Assembly: GCF_021018805.1 (NCBI RefSeq)
Contig: NC_086256.1
Location: forward strand, 15,084,532 to 15,148,531
Direction: 5' to 3'
From: Prinia subflava
Taxonomy: Eukaryota; Chordata; Aves; Passeriformes; Cisticolidae
DNA length: 64,000 nucleotides
Positions 1-11,500 of the stretch are shown here, in pieces. How positions within the stretch are numbered: position 1 is the stretch's first letter; each line of letters begins with the position of its first letter. A program made the translations under genes and the position numbers. Below the pieces are notes generated by a model. The model was not told where the DNA came from, did not search any database, and was given only the letters and a program-made list of their open reading frames with translations.

Positions 1-2965
1 GTTTGAAAACAAACTAAACAAAATCTCCACACCCAATATGAGATATCTGCCACTCTGCGATTCATTTAAATACTTTACTGAAAACATTATCAAAAGGGTT
101 CTAACAATTGGTTATGTCTTAAAAGAGTAAAGTGTCTCTAGTAATATTTTAGTCTGTCAAATTGATTTCAGAGTATGCACTATTATTCAAAAAGAGAAGC
201 TTTTCTATGTGCTTCAATATGAACAATTTAAAGCTAAGAATTTTCACTGAAATCATACTCACTCTTAGTCAATTCAATGCAAGTAAAGAAATATCCTGAT
301 CTGACTGCAAAATCATTGTCTGTGTTTTTTGTCTTTCTAAGATGTGAATACTACTATCAGTGAAATATTAGCAGAAAATTATGATGCTTCCCATATTTAT
401 TTTGACTTTTTTTTTATTTGTAATCATCATACAGGGGAGATTTTTTCAAAAGCCTCTCTTAGTAGTTTCCTGTTCAACTATCTGCATTAAATTGCAGCAA
501 TCCTCAGCCAGTTTATCCAGCAAACCATTTCTGCCCTTCAGAGCCCAACAAAGGAACCACCACCTCTGTCTGCCTCTGTGGGCAGAAGCCCCATGGCCCT
601 CAACAAACATCCTTGGGGATAAATTTAAAGAAGAAAACGACATGATTACCTTTGTACCTGATTTAATCAATCCACACCCTTCTCCATCAATCCAGCTAGC
701 ATCAATAAGAAACTAAGGATGAAGATCAGGGATGTGTGCTAATGACCAAAGCTCAAAATGTATCCCAGTCCATTAAACATTTTCACTGTTTCTGCCTTCA
801 GAGTTGATAATATGTTTTCATAAGCAGGCAGGTTATTAAAACCCAAACTTCCTGGTGAGAGCTGGGACGTTATCCATTAACTTGTTTCTGAAGAGAACTG
901 CCCACAGACAGCAGACAAAAAGAATTCTTTACCTCACTAACTGTTCATTAAAAAAGGTAAAAAGTGCTCCTCAAAAGACAAGCCTTCAAAAACCCACTGA
1001 AGTTTCAATTTAAATCTTGATGAAATCACAAATAAGTTAAGAACAAGGCCAATAGAACAATTACATGCAAAGGCAGCATGTACCACACATCTATTGTTGC
1101 ATTGTAGAACAATAGAAGAGAACAAGCACTTTAAAAAAATGGGGCAGGGGGGAAATTGAAAATTTTAATATTTTTCTCTGTATTTAGTACTTCTAGGAGA
1201 ATATTCTTTTCTCAGGATCTGCATCTGTAAAACCAGGAAAACCTTTCAGGAAAAGAAAAAAAAAAGATGACTCTTTGACAGAAGTACGGTTCTCAATGAT
1301 TCATTTGAAAGTGCTGAACTCATATTCAGAACTTGAAATCCAAGAACCACCAGCTGGGCTGGGATTCAAAATTACATTGAAGGAGTGATTTTTTGAGTTG
1401 TGAGGCATTAAGTAGTAGAGGCAATTGCTCTTCTCAACTATTCCACAAGGAAACTAGGAAGAGAAACATGTAAGAACTAAGAAAAGAAGACTTAGTATTG
1501 TCAGACTACAGCATCTTGCACTGCTGAACCAGAGGTTGCTTTTAAAAGGAACTTCAAAAATTTAAATAAACCTTTTACAGTGAATCATTTCAAGATGGAG
1601 CTGGAAGAAAGAAAACAAATGAGATAAAATTGTGCATTGTAAATTGGTTAAAAAACAATCTGTTTATGTACAGGGAATTCACTTACAATAAGAGGGGCAA
1701 AAAAAGGTCCTGCCAAGTATCAGTGTTACTGCCAAGGGAAGGAAGAGGGAGTCCATGGGATAAGTGCATGAGGGAATATCTATAGGTCATGTATAAAGAG
1801 CATGGAGAGAGCCTGCAACCAAAGGAACCACACAGAGAAACCCTCCTGTACAGTGCGTGAGGAATGCAGAGGGTCACAGAGCTCTTGTATTTCAGTTTAG
1901 GAGTGATTAAAAACCGCAGTCAGCTACCCACAGCCAGCTGGGGAGACGTGGGGTGGGCAGGATTCTCCCTGAGTCCATGTAGCCTCACTGGTCTGTGCAA
2001 TATCCATTAATTTAACCTGCACTGCAGAATGTGCTACCTCAAACGAGCCCAGCCAAAGCAAGGGGTGCCAAAGCAGGTACTGGTTCCCAGGAGCCAACCC
2101 CTGCCGATGGTCAGCAGCCACAGCCAGCAGCAGGAATGTGGCTCCTACGGGTGTGAGTGGCAGAAGGCATGTGTGTAAGTTAGGAACCCACCAACACAAA
2201 TGGAGTCCAGGATCAGGCAGAATGTTCAGCAAAACAGACAACAGGAGTGTGTAAAATAAAGCAGGCCTGATCTGCTTTGACTCAGCCTTCACCCTTCTCA
2301 GCACACACGGGCACAAATGAGCATCCTCCCTGGAGCCAATGACAGCACAGGGCTGCGCTCGTTCCAGAGTAAATTACTCCCTTTCTTTGCATGATTTACA
2401 CAAGTCTACCTCTTACAGTCACAAATTACAGCAACTTGCATCTTACAGGTATTTACAGCCATGAAATATTGGAGGGTAAGGAAATGATGAAAAGAAGAAA
2501 AGTTACAGAAAGCTCACACAAAAGATCAAAAGGACTCTGCCAATATAATAAGTGTAACAGTAAACACTCTAATTTCTTCATCATATTACTGGAAGTGGCG
2601 TTGCTATGGTTAACAAATTAATATTTTTAATTCAATTTACTTAGAACTACCTATGACCTCCATTTACTTTTGCTGTTTCTCCCAGTTTGAACAATGAAAA
2701 GCAATAAAGCAAGTTTCACTTTTGCTTCCAGCCAGTTTCACTTTCAGAAAAGACTATTTATTAAAAAAACCCCATAGGTTGATTTCATTGGAATCAAAAG
2801 CTGCACACATTACTGTTGACCTCTGATTCAATAAAAGGTTTATGGAACACTTAGGTTTAGGTTAAATTAAGTTGACAGAGTTTTGATAACAAATACTCAA
2901 TTGATTTACAGAGAAATTAATTTAGTCCAAAGTGTTAGTACAGCTATTTGTTAAAATTGCAAATT
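1..2965. other. anonymous AT-rich noncoding sequence
   Basis: I see no recognisable gene, RNA or repeat here. The open frames are short, and several overlap on opposite strands, as expected by chance. The segment at 1924-2316 is somewhat richer in G and C and carries a 130-codon minus-strand frame with no recognisable domain. A GTAAGT donor-like site on the minus strand near 1680 coincides with the stop of another short frame, but no matching acceptor and coding segment were found. Confidence 0.6.
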
Positions 2966-3300
2966 ATAGAATTTCACAGAATCACAAAATTATTGAGGCT
3001 GGAGGGCACCTTTGGAGACTGCTCAGTTCAAATCCCTGCTCAAAGTAGGGTCAAGAAGAATAGGTTGCTCATGGCTGTGTCTAGTCCAGTTCTGAATGTC
3101 TCCAAGGACAGAGACTCCACAACATTTCATGGAACTCTGTTTCAGTGTTCATTCACCTTTACAATTAAAAAGTTTTTTTTTTTACATTTAAGTGGAATTT
3201 CCTGTATTTCAGTCTGTACCTTTTGTCACTTGTTTTTTTGCCTGCATGGTTCTGAGAAGATCCTGGCTCTTTATCCTTCATACCCTCCTGAGCAGCAGGC
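2966..3300 (-). mobile_element. CR1 LINE, 5'-truncated 3' end
   Basis: The left edge, with its run of AGAAT and ACAGAATCAC units, is the reverse complement of a CR1 3' terminus. It is followed by the standard CR1 3' region read backwards: a 'ggctggagggcacctttgg' block, a 'cctgctcaaagtagggtca' block, 'gtctccaaggacagagactc', and 'aagtggaatttcctgtattt'. The element is therefore inserted on the minus strand with its 3' end at about 2966. Similarity fades near 3300, giving about 335 bp, typical of the heavily 5'-truncated CR1 copies of birds. Divergence is moderate and there is no coding capacity. A 140-codon plus-strand frame over this interval is a chance product of the repeat. The right boundary is uncertain by some tens of bases. 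Confidence 0.85.
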
Positions 3301-4630
3301 CCACATTTTTCTTTGCCTTCTTTGTGCTGACAATGCACCTGTAGGAGTTTTTCTTGCTACCCTTTACTAGATCCAATCCCCAAGGGCTTTGGCTTTGCTC
3401 AGTCCATCTTTGTATTTCTGAAGTCCTCCTGAGTGACTCCTTCTACCTCTTGTATGCATCTTTGTTTCTTTTTTAACAGAAATTTAATGCACACTGAGCT
3501 ATGCCAGCACCTAATTTTGTAATTTTGTGTGGACAGTCCCCTTAATGCAATTGCTTTTCTAGTACAGTGCAATGGAAATATCAAAGTCTTATTTATAAGC
3601 TTCAAAAACTTTTAAATAAAGAAAAAACTCACCCAATCAACCAACAGTCAGAAAATTGTGTCTGCGAAGTCACAGTCCTGTGTCTTGCTCTTACAGTCTC
3701 TCCTGCAGCACCCTGCCATACACCATGAGCTGCAGGAGGCAGGACATGCTGTGGTTCTGCCATCAGGTCATGGCTTGTAAACTCTGAACAAAGACTGTGC
3801 AGTGAGGAACTGCATGTGCAGTCCGTACAATCTTCATAAAATCAATTAACAAACAAATAAATAATCCTTGATGGATGAGCCAGACAGCAAATACCCCACA
3901 AGTTTCTCCCCAGCCTTATTCCCACAGGTAGGCTGAGGACTCCAAGTGCACTCCCACAAACACTACTGGAAGACCTTGGGCCCATTGCTCCTTTGCTCTA
4001 CTGCCTCCTGCAGCTGTAAAGGGCAAACAAATGCAAAAATAAATGCCTGCTCTTAGGTGCTTTAGACCTCTGAACACATCCAGAGACCAGGACACTCGCA
4101 TTGCTTCTGCTCCCCTCATTGCCCTCAGCATGTGGCTTCTACAGCTTAGTTCAGCAAAAATACCAGAAAGCACTTCAAGTCCTCCCTCCAGAGAAAGCAA
4201 CACCTTCTCTGTTACCTGTAGCTCAGCTTTTCTCACACAGGTTCCTGAGGTTTCTGTGTGAAACACCTGGGGTCCGAGGCCCTGGGTGGCCAGCACAGCC
4301 GCTGTGAGAGGACAAGTTTGTACACTCCTAGTTGGAGCACGGTTGCCCATCTTTGCCTGCGAAACTGTGCCTACAGGACAGGCACTGCTTAAAAACTGCT
4401 GCTGACATCACAGCTGAGAGGGACCCACGGTGGCCTGGCGGAGCAGTGCCATCCCTTCCCCCTCTGTGGGACAGTTCTGCCAGTGACATCCTGCAGGGAC
4501 AGTGCTGGGGGTTAGGGGTTTTCCTTTTTTTTTTCTTTCTCTTGCAAGAGACAATAACTACCCATACTTAAGAGAACAAAAGATGTGGCTGGGAGAAAGA
4601 GGAGGGACAAGGGTGCAGTTGGCTACTTTC
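3301..4630. other. anonymous noncoding sequence
   Basis: No gene or confident repeat is seen. The stretch 3360-3450 has some flavour of a more degraded repeat but cannot be assigned. The part from about 3900 to 4500 is richer in G and C than its surroundings and holds overlapping open frames on both strands (minus 3916-4350, 144 codons) with no recognisable domain. A T-run lies near 4525-4540. Confidence 0.5.
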
Positions 4631-4897
4631 TTACCTGGGGAGGTTGGAAATGGCAGAGGTACCTCGAGATTTTAGGCGGGAAGGAAGGGGCTGGGCACAG
4701 CCAGTAGCGCTCTCTCTCTCTCGGCATTGGAGTGGAGACAGAGTGTGGTCGCTGTGGAGAGAATTTGTCACCACCGTGGGGTTCCATCCTACCCTTGCTG
4801 CTTCCAAGGTTCCTGCTACAGCTGCTTTTGCTATCCAGAGGGGCACTGGGACCAGCTGCTTGCCGTGAGATTATAAAGAAAGCCCCTTTTCCAGCCT

Positions 4898-4907
4898 GCC
4901 GCCATTT
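4898..4907 (-). promoter_or_regulatory. YY1-like motif
   Basis: The minus strand reads AAATGGCGGC, close to the YY1 consensus AAGATGGCGGC. In vertebrate CpG-island promoters this motif is often just downstream of the start site in the sense direction, which would point transcription towards lower coordinates here. The ATG inside it has a purine at -3 and G at +4, but it opens only about 24 codons before a stop. Confidence 0.45.
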
Positions 4908-4942
4908 CCCCGCGAGGGAGAGGCGGCTGAGCTCACGCCACA

Positions 4943-4956
4943 GCGCCCCCTGCAGG
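4943..4956 (-). promoter_or_regulatory. CTCF-like motif 1
   Basis: The minus strand reads CCTGCAGGGGGCGC, matching 13 of 14 positions of the CTCF core CCASYAGRKGGCRS; the only mismatch is T for A at position 3. It lies in the CpG island, 58 bp from a second copy in the same orientation. A REST half-site-like ACAGCGCC overlaps it, but the rest of RE1 is poor. Confidence 0.5.
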
Positions 4957-5000
4957 TGTGGGGGAGCCGGCGCCCCCGCCAGCCCGGCCCGGAGCCGGCA

Positions 5001-5014
5001 GCGCCCCCTGCCGG
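5001..5014 (-). promoter_or_regulatory. CTCF-like motif 2
   Basis: The minus strand reads CCGGCAGGGGGCGC, matching 13 of 14 positions of the CTCF core, with G for A at position 3. The 12-mer CAGCGCCCCCTG on the plus strand is shared exactly with motif 1 (4941-4952 and 4999-5010). Two co-oriented sites are a common arrangement at strong CTCF-bound boundaries. Confidence 0.5.
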
Positions 5015-5125
5015 CTGTGCCCGGAACTGCGCCCAAGGGCAAAGCGCCTGCAGCCGGGAGCAGGCTGGGACTGCGTCTCTGCATTTGCCTCTTGTTGCTG
5101 CTCTTGTTATTGTTTGTTTGCCTTG

Positions 5126-5152
5126 TTATATATATATATATTTATATATATA
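5126..5152. repeat. (AT)n microsatellite
   Basis: Alternating TA over 27 bp with one interrupting TTT, directly downstream of the CpG island. It is a simple-sequence repeat and likely length-variable. Confidence 0.9.
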
Positions 5153-5159
5153 CTAGTAA

Positions 5160-8100
5160 AGAACTGTTACTCCTTTTCCCATATATTTGCCTGAAAGCCC
5201 CATAATTTTGGAGTTATAATAATTTGGAGGGAAGGGGGTCACATTTTCTATTCCAAGGGAGGTTCCAGCCTTCCTTGGGAGATGCTTAACTTTCAAACAA
5301 AAACAGACAGGAAACTCCTTTGGGAGCAGGGCACCCATCTGGGAATGAGATAAAGCTGTAGGGAAAGAAAAGAATATCTGAACGAAAAGGAATCTAAGCA
5401 AAACATCTGAAAACAGAAATCAGCACTGCTAGTCTCTGCTGGTTCGAAGACACAAAGACTAGACACTACAGCACCAGCTTTTCATTGCAGAACACAATTA
5501 GTAACAGTTGGCTAATTTAACAAAAGGTTGCTCAGTAAAGAATTTTATCAGATTGATTGAAATGTGTGAATTCTTGGCTTTCGTTGTTTTTACCTAGCTC
5601 CCTTCTCCCCACCTTACCAGTGCCGGTAACAGCAAGATCAGACATCAGACTGTGAGCACCAAGGTTGCTCTATCTGCCACAAAAATCCTCCTTAGCAATG
5701 TAATCCTATCACTCCCTATGTGAGAAATACTCAGGAGGGAAGAGACCCAGCTTTATACTGACTCCACAGTAACTCTAGCACTACAGGTACTACTAGTGTT
5801 CAGCAAATAATAAACAAATGCAGTTAAACATTCAATAATATGTTGTTTTCTAAAGATGTGGCTCATCTTCACTGCTTTCTTTAAGGGTCTTCACTGCCAC
5901 TACATCTGAAAGGCAAGAGATTTTCCTGCCTTGACATTAAAAAAGAGTCAAATACCACAGAAACCTACTGCAGCAGATGAGACATTGTTAGGTAAGTGAT
6001 ACCCTTCAGCTCAGCCAAACTCAAGCCTAAACTTCCCTTGGTCTCAGGGACAGCTTTGCCTGAGTATAGACAACAGCACTCATGGAGGGCAGGCAGTGGA
6101 GGAACGGATGACAAGTCAACACTGGCAGTGCCACCTGACTCTTCCCAAGAAAGAAATGATCTATAGTTCTTAAAGTACTCTAAGAATGAAAACCAATAAA
6201 TTCAGGCATCTGAAAACACGGGACAGTTCTAGAAGGTGATTTTGGGGTGGGGCTGGCGGCACTAGCATTTTATATTCCTTTCAAGATTTGGTCAAAGTTC
6301 TCAGCCATAGTTGCCACCGTAGTGAGGTCTGTAGTTGCTTCCTTCCTTCCCATATCCTTTCCACCATCCTTACACAGATAAGCTCTAAATCACATTTAAC
6401 TTACTTCCATGAGCCTTTAAAAAAATTCAGCTTGTTTATCACTGATTGTCATTTTCTAGATTGATGGAAAGATTACCATCAGTTACTGTTTTTAAGAAGC
6501 ATACAAAGGAAATTTGTCTTAACATCTCTTTCTTAGCATTCTGTTTCCTCTCTGCTGAAACCAGGTCCAAATTTTGTGCTGTGCTGCTTTTGCAACAAAT
6601 ACAAAGAGATTCAATAGCAATGTGAAATATTTGCTTTTACTCTTTTAATGCAAAAAAAAAAAAAAAGAGCTCAGAGTTTTGCATGGTTATTTACTGTTCT
6701 TTGCAAATCTGGCTGATGAAATAATAGTCAAGGAAAATTAGTGAGAAAAGGCAAGAGCCTTGAGTGGTGAAAGCCAACAGAGCTCACTTTCACTATTCAG
6801 ACAACATTTATGCCACCTGAGAATGTGGAACAGCTACATTAACAGTAATTTCCTTTTATTACAAGTCTTGCTGTGTTTAGACACTCTGGGAAAAAAAATC
6901 TCCCAAATATACAAACCTCTTTTTTGCTTGATTCCTTCCCTTCCCACCGCTAGAGGAGAACTGATTCTGACAGGCAAGAGGATTTAGTCCATTACGATGG
7001 TGTGTGCTTTCCCACTTTTACAGTTTCTATATCATATTCCTAGACCTCAAATTCACCTCAGAGTGCCACAGAATTCCCATACCTGGCTAGAACCAAATGC
7101 ACATGCTTCCTCTTTTGTACTGCTGTCTTTCAGGACATGGGGTGAAATTCTGGTTTTGCAGAGCGAGATCTTTTGGCAGGACAAATTTAAAGATATGTGC
7201 AGGCCACTAAACCCATGATCCAACAGCCTAATAAGTCTTTCATCAAATATTTGTGAAACGATAACTTTCTTTCAGATCTTGATAATTTCTGAGAAAAGAA
7301 ACCCATCACGCAGACATACACACACAGAGCTTGAAAAATCACAGATATGGCAAAGTTGACTTTTATTTCCCGTTATCCCTCCTACCTTAACTCTTTATGC
7401 AAATACAGGCTTAGGGTGAACACCCTCACCAAGTGTCATTAGGATGAATAAACAGATGAACATATACAAGGGGTAGATTCTAGAAAGATTTTTAAAAATT
7501 CAGAGCTGTTGTCACTCTGAATGATGTCACACTTTGACCATTTGAAAATGTCTTTTATGATATAAAACCTTCCCCCCATATATGTCCTTGAAAATTGAAC
7601 AAATCTTATTTTATTGTGTTTTCTTTCCAATTTTACCACATCAATCTGGGCACCTGCCCAAAATGTATAAATGAAAATCTCATGCAGCACAGCATCAGCA
7701 ACACAAATAAGCAGCTAAAATATTTTCCCTTTGTCTCTGTCCTGAATCCAAACTTTGGCATACCCCACGTCACACATCTGCCTCTTGCAGGCTGGTGCAG
7801 CAGAGGTGGCTGTGTCTGTGTAGGAAGCCAGAGCCGCTGGCACCAATGAGCGCTCACACAGCTGGCCTGGCCCAGGAAGAGAACACTCTCCCTCGCAGGA
7901 GGAACTGAAACTATGCCTAGGGAAGCCTGCTGTGCCTCTGACCAAACTAACTGTCTTAAGGAAATACCAGACCTTACTGCGCCGGGGTCAGATGTAGAAT
8001 TATGTGGCAGTTTGATAAGCTACAGTACACTAATTTATTGGCTATTTTAAAAAATGTAGAGGAAATTTTATTACGGATTACTTTGCTTTCCTGAAAACTT

Positions 8101-8400
8101 TTTATAATTAAGAACATCTGGAAGACATTTCAATATATCATAAACAAGAGGAAGTCCAAAGCATGTGACTTCTAAGAAAATGATGCAAATACCCTTCTGT
8201 GCCAAAATTTACAGTAATCTGTTTTTCTTATTTTGCTAGGGGGGCGGGCGAGGGAGAATGAATGAAGGACGAGACAACAAGGAGAAAACTACCAGTGTAA
8301 AGAAATATTAGGTATCACTGTTTCATGAAACATACTTTTTTTTATAAAACCCCAAACTGCTAAAATAAATTTGGCTTCTTGTTGCCAATCTCCCCTCCCA
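5160..8400. other. anonymous noncoding sequence
   Basis: No gene or confident mobile element is seen. A GTAAGT donor near 5991 (+) follows a pyrimidine-rich acceptor-like run ending near 5885, but all three frames between them contain stops, so at most it would be a noncoding exon. A poly(A) run lies at 6652-6666. The remaining open frames are short and overlap on both strands. Confidence 0.55.
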
Positions 8401-8408
8401 CCAATTAG

Positions 8409-8505
8409 TTTCCATTCTGGAGTGGATAAATGATGACATCAATCCTGACAACGTTAGGAGACTGAGTGAGAAAGAAGGAAAGGAATATGTTTTGGATGAT
8501 TGCAG
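8409..8505 (+). other. exon-like segment, unassigned
   Basis: A 97-bp segment lies between an acceptor-like site (pyrimidine-rich run then AATTAG, ending at 8408) and a donor (GCAG|GTAAAA at 8505/8506). One frame is open throughout, beginning after two bases that complete a split codon. It encodes about 31 residues including SILEWINDDINP and EGKEYVLDD. The frame meets a stop inside the donor (GTAA), as a true internal exon may. I do not recognise the peptide. The opposite strand also has a very good pyrimidine tract and CAG acceptor here with a short open frame, so the direction is ambiguous. With no neighbouring exon identified, chance remains a serious alternative. Confidence 0.25.
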
Positions 8506-11500
8506 GTAAAAGAAACTACTGGTTTGACCCGACGAGTACTATGCTTTTTAATTAATATCACTGAATATCTACAGCTTTTATGACAGTTCTTCAAGAAATA
8601 AAACAAAACACCAACTCAGTTCAACATATTAATAAATATCTTAGTTTGAGTAATCTGTTATCTTATAAAACACAGTAGGATGTATTGGCTCTAAAAACAA
8701 ACATAGCTAAAAAGCTTTACAAGATTCCTCCAACAGATTTACTAATACTCCAACAATTAATTACTATGTTCATAGAAGATGAAATAATGCACAAGAAAAA
8801 TGGTGAAAATGTTTATAACCAAATCTAAAGTTTATGAGAAACTTAAAACTACTGTTGGGTTCACTGCAAAGACAGGAAAATCAAGCTGAACTGTCTCAGA
8901 GTTTAAGGGGGTTTACACTTAGAATTTCAGTTGAGCACCTGGGCCACTATCATCAAGTTTATATGGCCCCTAGCTGCAACCTCCCCCAAAATTACTACTG
9001 AATCCAGAATTTTCATTCAGTTCTAGGACTGGGTTTGTCCAGATCTGTTGCTATTGAGAACGAAGTTGTGTGATACAGAAAATATTTTCCTTTCACTTTG
9101 TAGAGCAGAATGTGAGAGGAACGGGTTTGATGCCTCCTCCCTGCAAGCTAACAGGAGAGTGGCCTGGCGAATGTGGGCTGAGAGAATGAGCAGCCCACGG
9201 TCAGCCATGAACTGGGAGGTGACTGGAGCTGTTCTGTGCTTGATCCAGCAGCTCTCTTTCCCAGAGGAGGCTGCAGAGCAGAATGGAATGCTGTGTACTG
9301 ATTGCTTCCCACTGGTCCCACCTTCCTTCCCACCTTCCTTCTTTGACAGCTCATGGCTGTTCAGAGGGGCACGGGAACATCCTTAACTGGGGAGCTCTTC
9401 ACATGGGCCAGAGGGAGGGAATTCACATCCCTGGGGTATGTGGAGAGGAGCTCCATGCCTAAATCCTAGAACCTGGGGAAAGCCAACTCCCTGCTTATTG
9501 ACATCATATTTTATTATTAAAATATACCTTCTGTGAGACCACTGATATTTTACTGTCTTTTTCACTTCTAGTCAGTTTTAGCAGTAATAAAATAATTACA
9601 AAATCAGTTATTTAAATTTTTCAGATTATTAGCATGGGGCATCTAAACTAATCTTACATGTTAAAACAAATCTTACAAATCCTAGCTTTCAATGGTACTG
9701 CTTCTGAACTTTTACAGACTCAGGTGTAACTTACTGCATTGGTGACACTCCTATCACATCTTAGAAGTTTTTCCCCCAGTACTTAAAACATCCTTTAAAA
9801 AACAAAGTAAAATTATTTTTGAAAAATGTGATGAGAATTTTACAAAAGCAACAGCAATTCCTCCAGCCTAAAATAACCACTAATTATGAAATTATAATAT
9901 GTCAAATTTTAATAGAGAATGCAGCACTTGCTGGTGAATAGTACTATGTAATTTAGGGAAGAGTTGATGAACTATGTTCTCACAATTTCAAAGGCATTTA
10001 TTTTGTTGAAATAACTTTAGGTTATGTACCTCATGAAATTACTCTCTTTTGCTAGCACTATGTACAAAGAAAGCCCAGTTCTGACTGAGTACTCTGACTA
10101 CTACTCTCATGTTGCCATTGCATCAAAATGGGATAAATACTAAAGTCTTTCTATTTCCTTGTGTTTTGAAAATAAAACATTTTAGAGTGAGAAAAAAAAC
10201 TATGTTCTTTAACAATACATGGTATTTAATTAATTGCAGTGGAGGAATTGTGATAATGTTCTGAACTTTTTCCCTTTAATGAGTATTTGTGGACCAAGTC
10301 AGAGTTCTGGCAATATATTTAATAATCACATTTATCAATGCAAACAGGCATTGATACTCTCTCTGCAGATGAATAATACCTAAATTATGCTTTGCATTGT
10401 ATCAAGTATGTTTGCATTTTTAATGAACAATTTTGATCTTAAAGGTTTCTTGCAAAGTAAAACATTTATTATTAGCAATGAAGATTGTTTTTGGCCATTT
10501 AATGACTTGATACTGTATCTGTTCTTTGTTTCTGAATGAACTTTGATAACTTTTATGGGAATGGCCAACCTTTACCTAAGCAAAAACTGTTCATGTAAAT
10601 GCTGGCGAATAGTACAATGGGATATGAATTTTCTTGAACGAAGCACAATTCTGACAAATGTTCAAAAACACTGTCTGGGCACTATTCAACCAGCTCTTGT
10701 ACATGGTATTTTTAGCGTAATGGAAAAGACTCATTAACATTTTCCTATGAGAAATCTGAGTTTGTAAGGAAATTATATTTCCATGGCATTATCACAAATT
10801 GAATCCCTTTATCCAAAATAAATTAAACATTTGTTTCCTGGAGTACAATACTGGAATGAAAGAACAAGTCAAATGGCTTAATCAATAACTTTTTAATTTT
10901 AGGACTTGTCAGCTTTCCCTCTCTATTTCAGGGTTTTCCCTTCTAGCATCAATGATGACAGATTGAAGGGATATGTAAATGGATGAAATGCCTCAAACTT
11001 GCAATACAGTTGAAAAATATAATTTCATTTGGGAAATTTCACCTCTGCAGAAAAGTGTAGAAAAGTTCCAAGGTGTAATTGCAACAGGTGAAACAATCCC
11101 ATCCTAATAGCACCTGTCAAGGACGCCCTTGCACTGGCATGTGTTCATAGTGGCACAGAAACCATCCCTGAGGAAAGGAGGGGAGGGCTCCTGCCACCGT
11201 GCCAGCGACGCCAGGCACTTCCAACCCCCACCCCAGACCCCTCTGACAAGGCAAGGCTGCCCATGGCAGGGGTGTTTACTGAAATGATTGACTATTTACA
11301 CTGACAGCCACTGCCTCTGGGCAGCACTAGCATGATTCTTCCCACAGAGAGTAATACTGTCTGGCACGTACCAGCAAGAGGGACCTGCAACATTCTGTAC
11401 TACCATGGCTAATTTTGGAAGAGGTCACTCCTCTCTGTGCCCTCTCGTTGCCATCCGGGTGATTCTGAGGCAGCAAGCATAATTTTTGCATGTGTTGCTA

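Larger units (their letters stand above)
4635..5084 (-). other. candidate first exon with CpG-island promoter
   Basis: This is a possible 5' exon of a minus-strand transcript. The exon would end at 4635, where the minus strand reads CAG then GTAAGA, a near-perfect U1 donor. The sequence behind it is the only CpG-rich segment in the window, and a YY1-like element in minus-strand orientation sits at 4898-4907, where such elements usually lie just downstream of transcription starts. A 153-codon minus-strand frame is open from an ATG at 5084 through the donor, but GC-rich DNA has few stops and the translation is low in complexity with no known domain. No partner exon was identified. An untranslated exon, a lncRNA exon or an unspliced CpG island are all possible. 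Confidence 0.35.
4885..5085. promoter_or_regulatory. short CpG island
   Basis: About 19 CpG dinucleotides fall in roughly 180 bp (4899-5076) at about 70 percent G+C, in a window otherwise strongly CpG-depleted. The block contains Sp1/KLF-type CG-rich boxes, two CTCF-like motifs and a YY1-like motif. CpG clusters that escape methylation-driven decay usually mark promoters or constitutively bound elements such as insulators. It is shorter than a typical housekeeping-gene island and is directly followed by an (AT)n run. I cannot see methylation or transcription from sequence, so promoter and insulator remain alternatives. Confidence 0.7.

Noticed and set aside
4936..4950. REST/RE1 site in the CpG island
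   Set aside because: The right half ACAGCGCC fits, but the GG before it and several left-half positions do not. The CTCF match is better.
4732..5205. 157-codon plus-strand frame across the CpG island
   Set aside because: GC-rich DNA has few stops. The translation runs into the (AT)n repeat and has no domain, and the opposite strand is equally open.
5886..5991. Exon between a pyrimidine-rich acceptor and GTAAGT donor
   Set aside because: All three frames contain stops. It could only be noncoding, and there is no other support.
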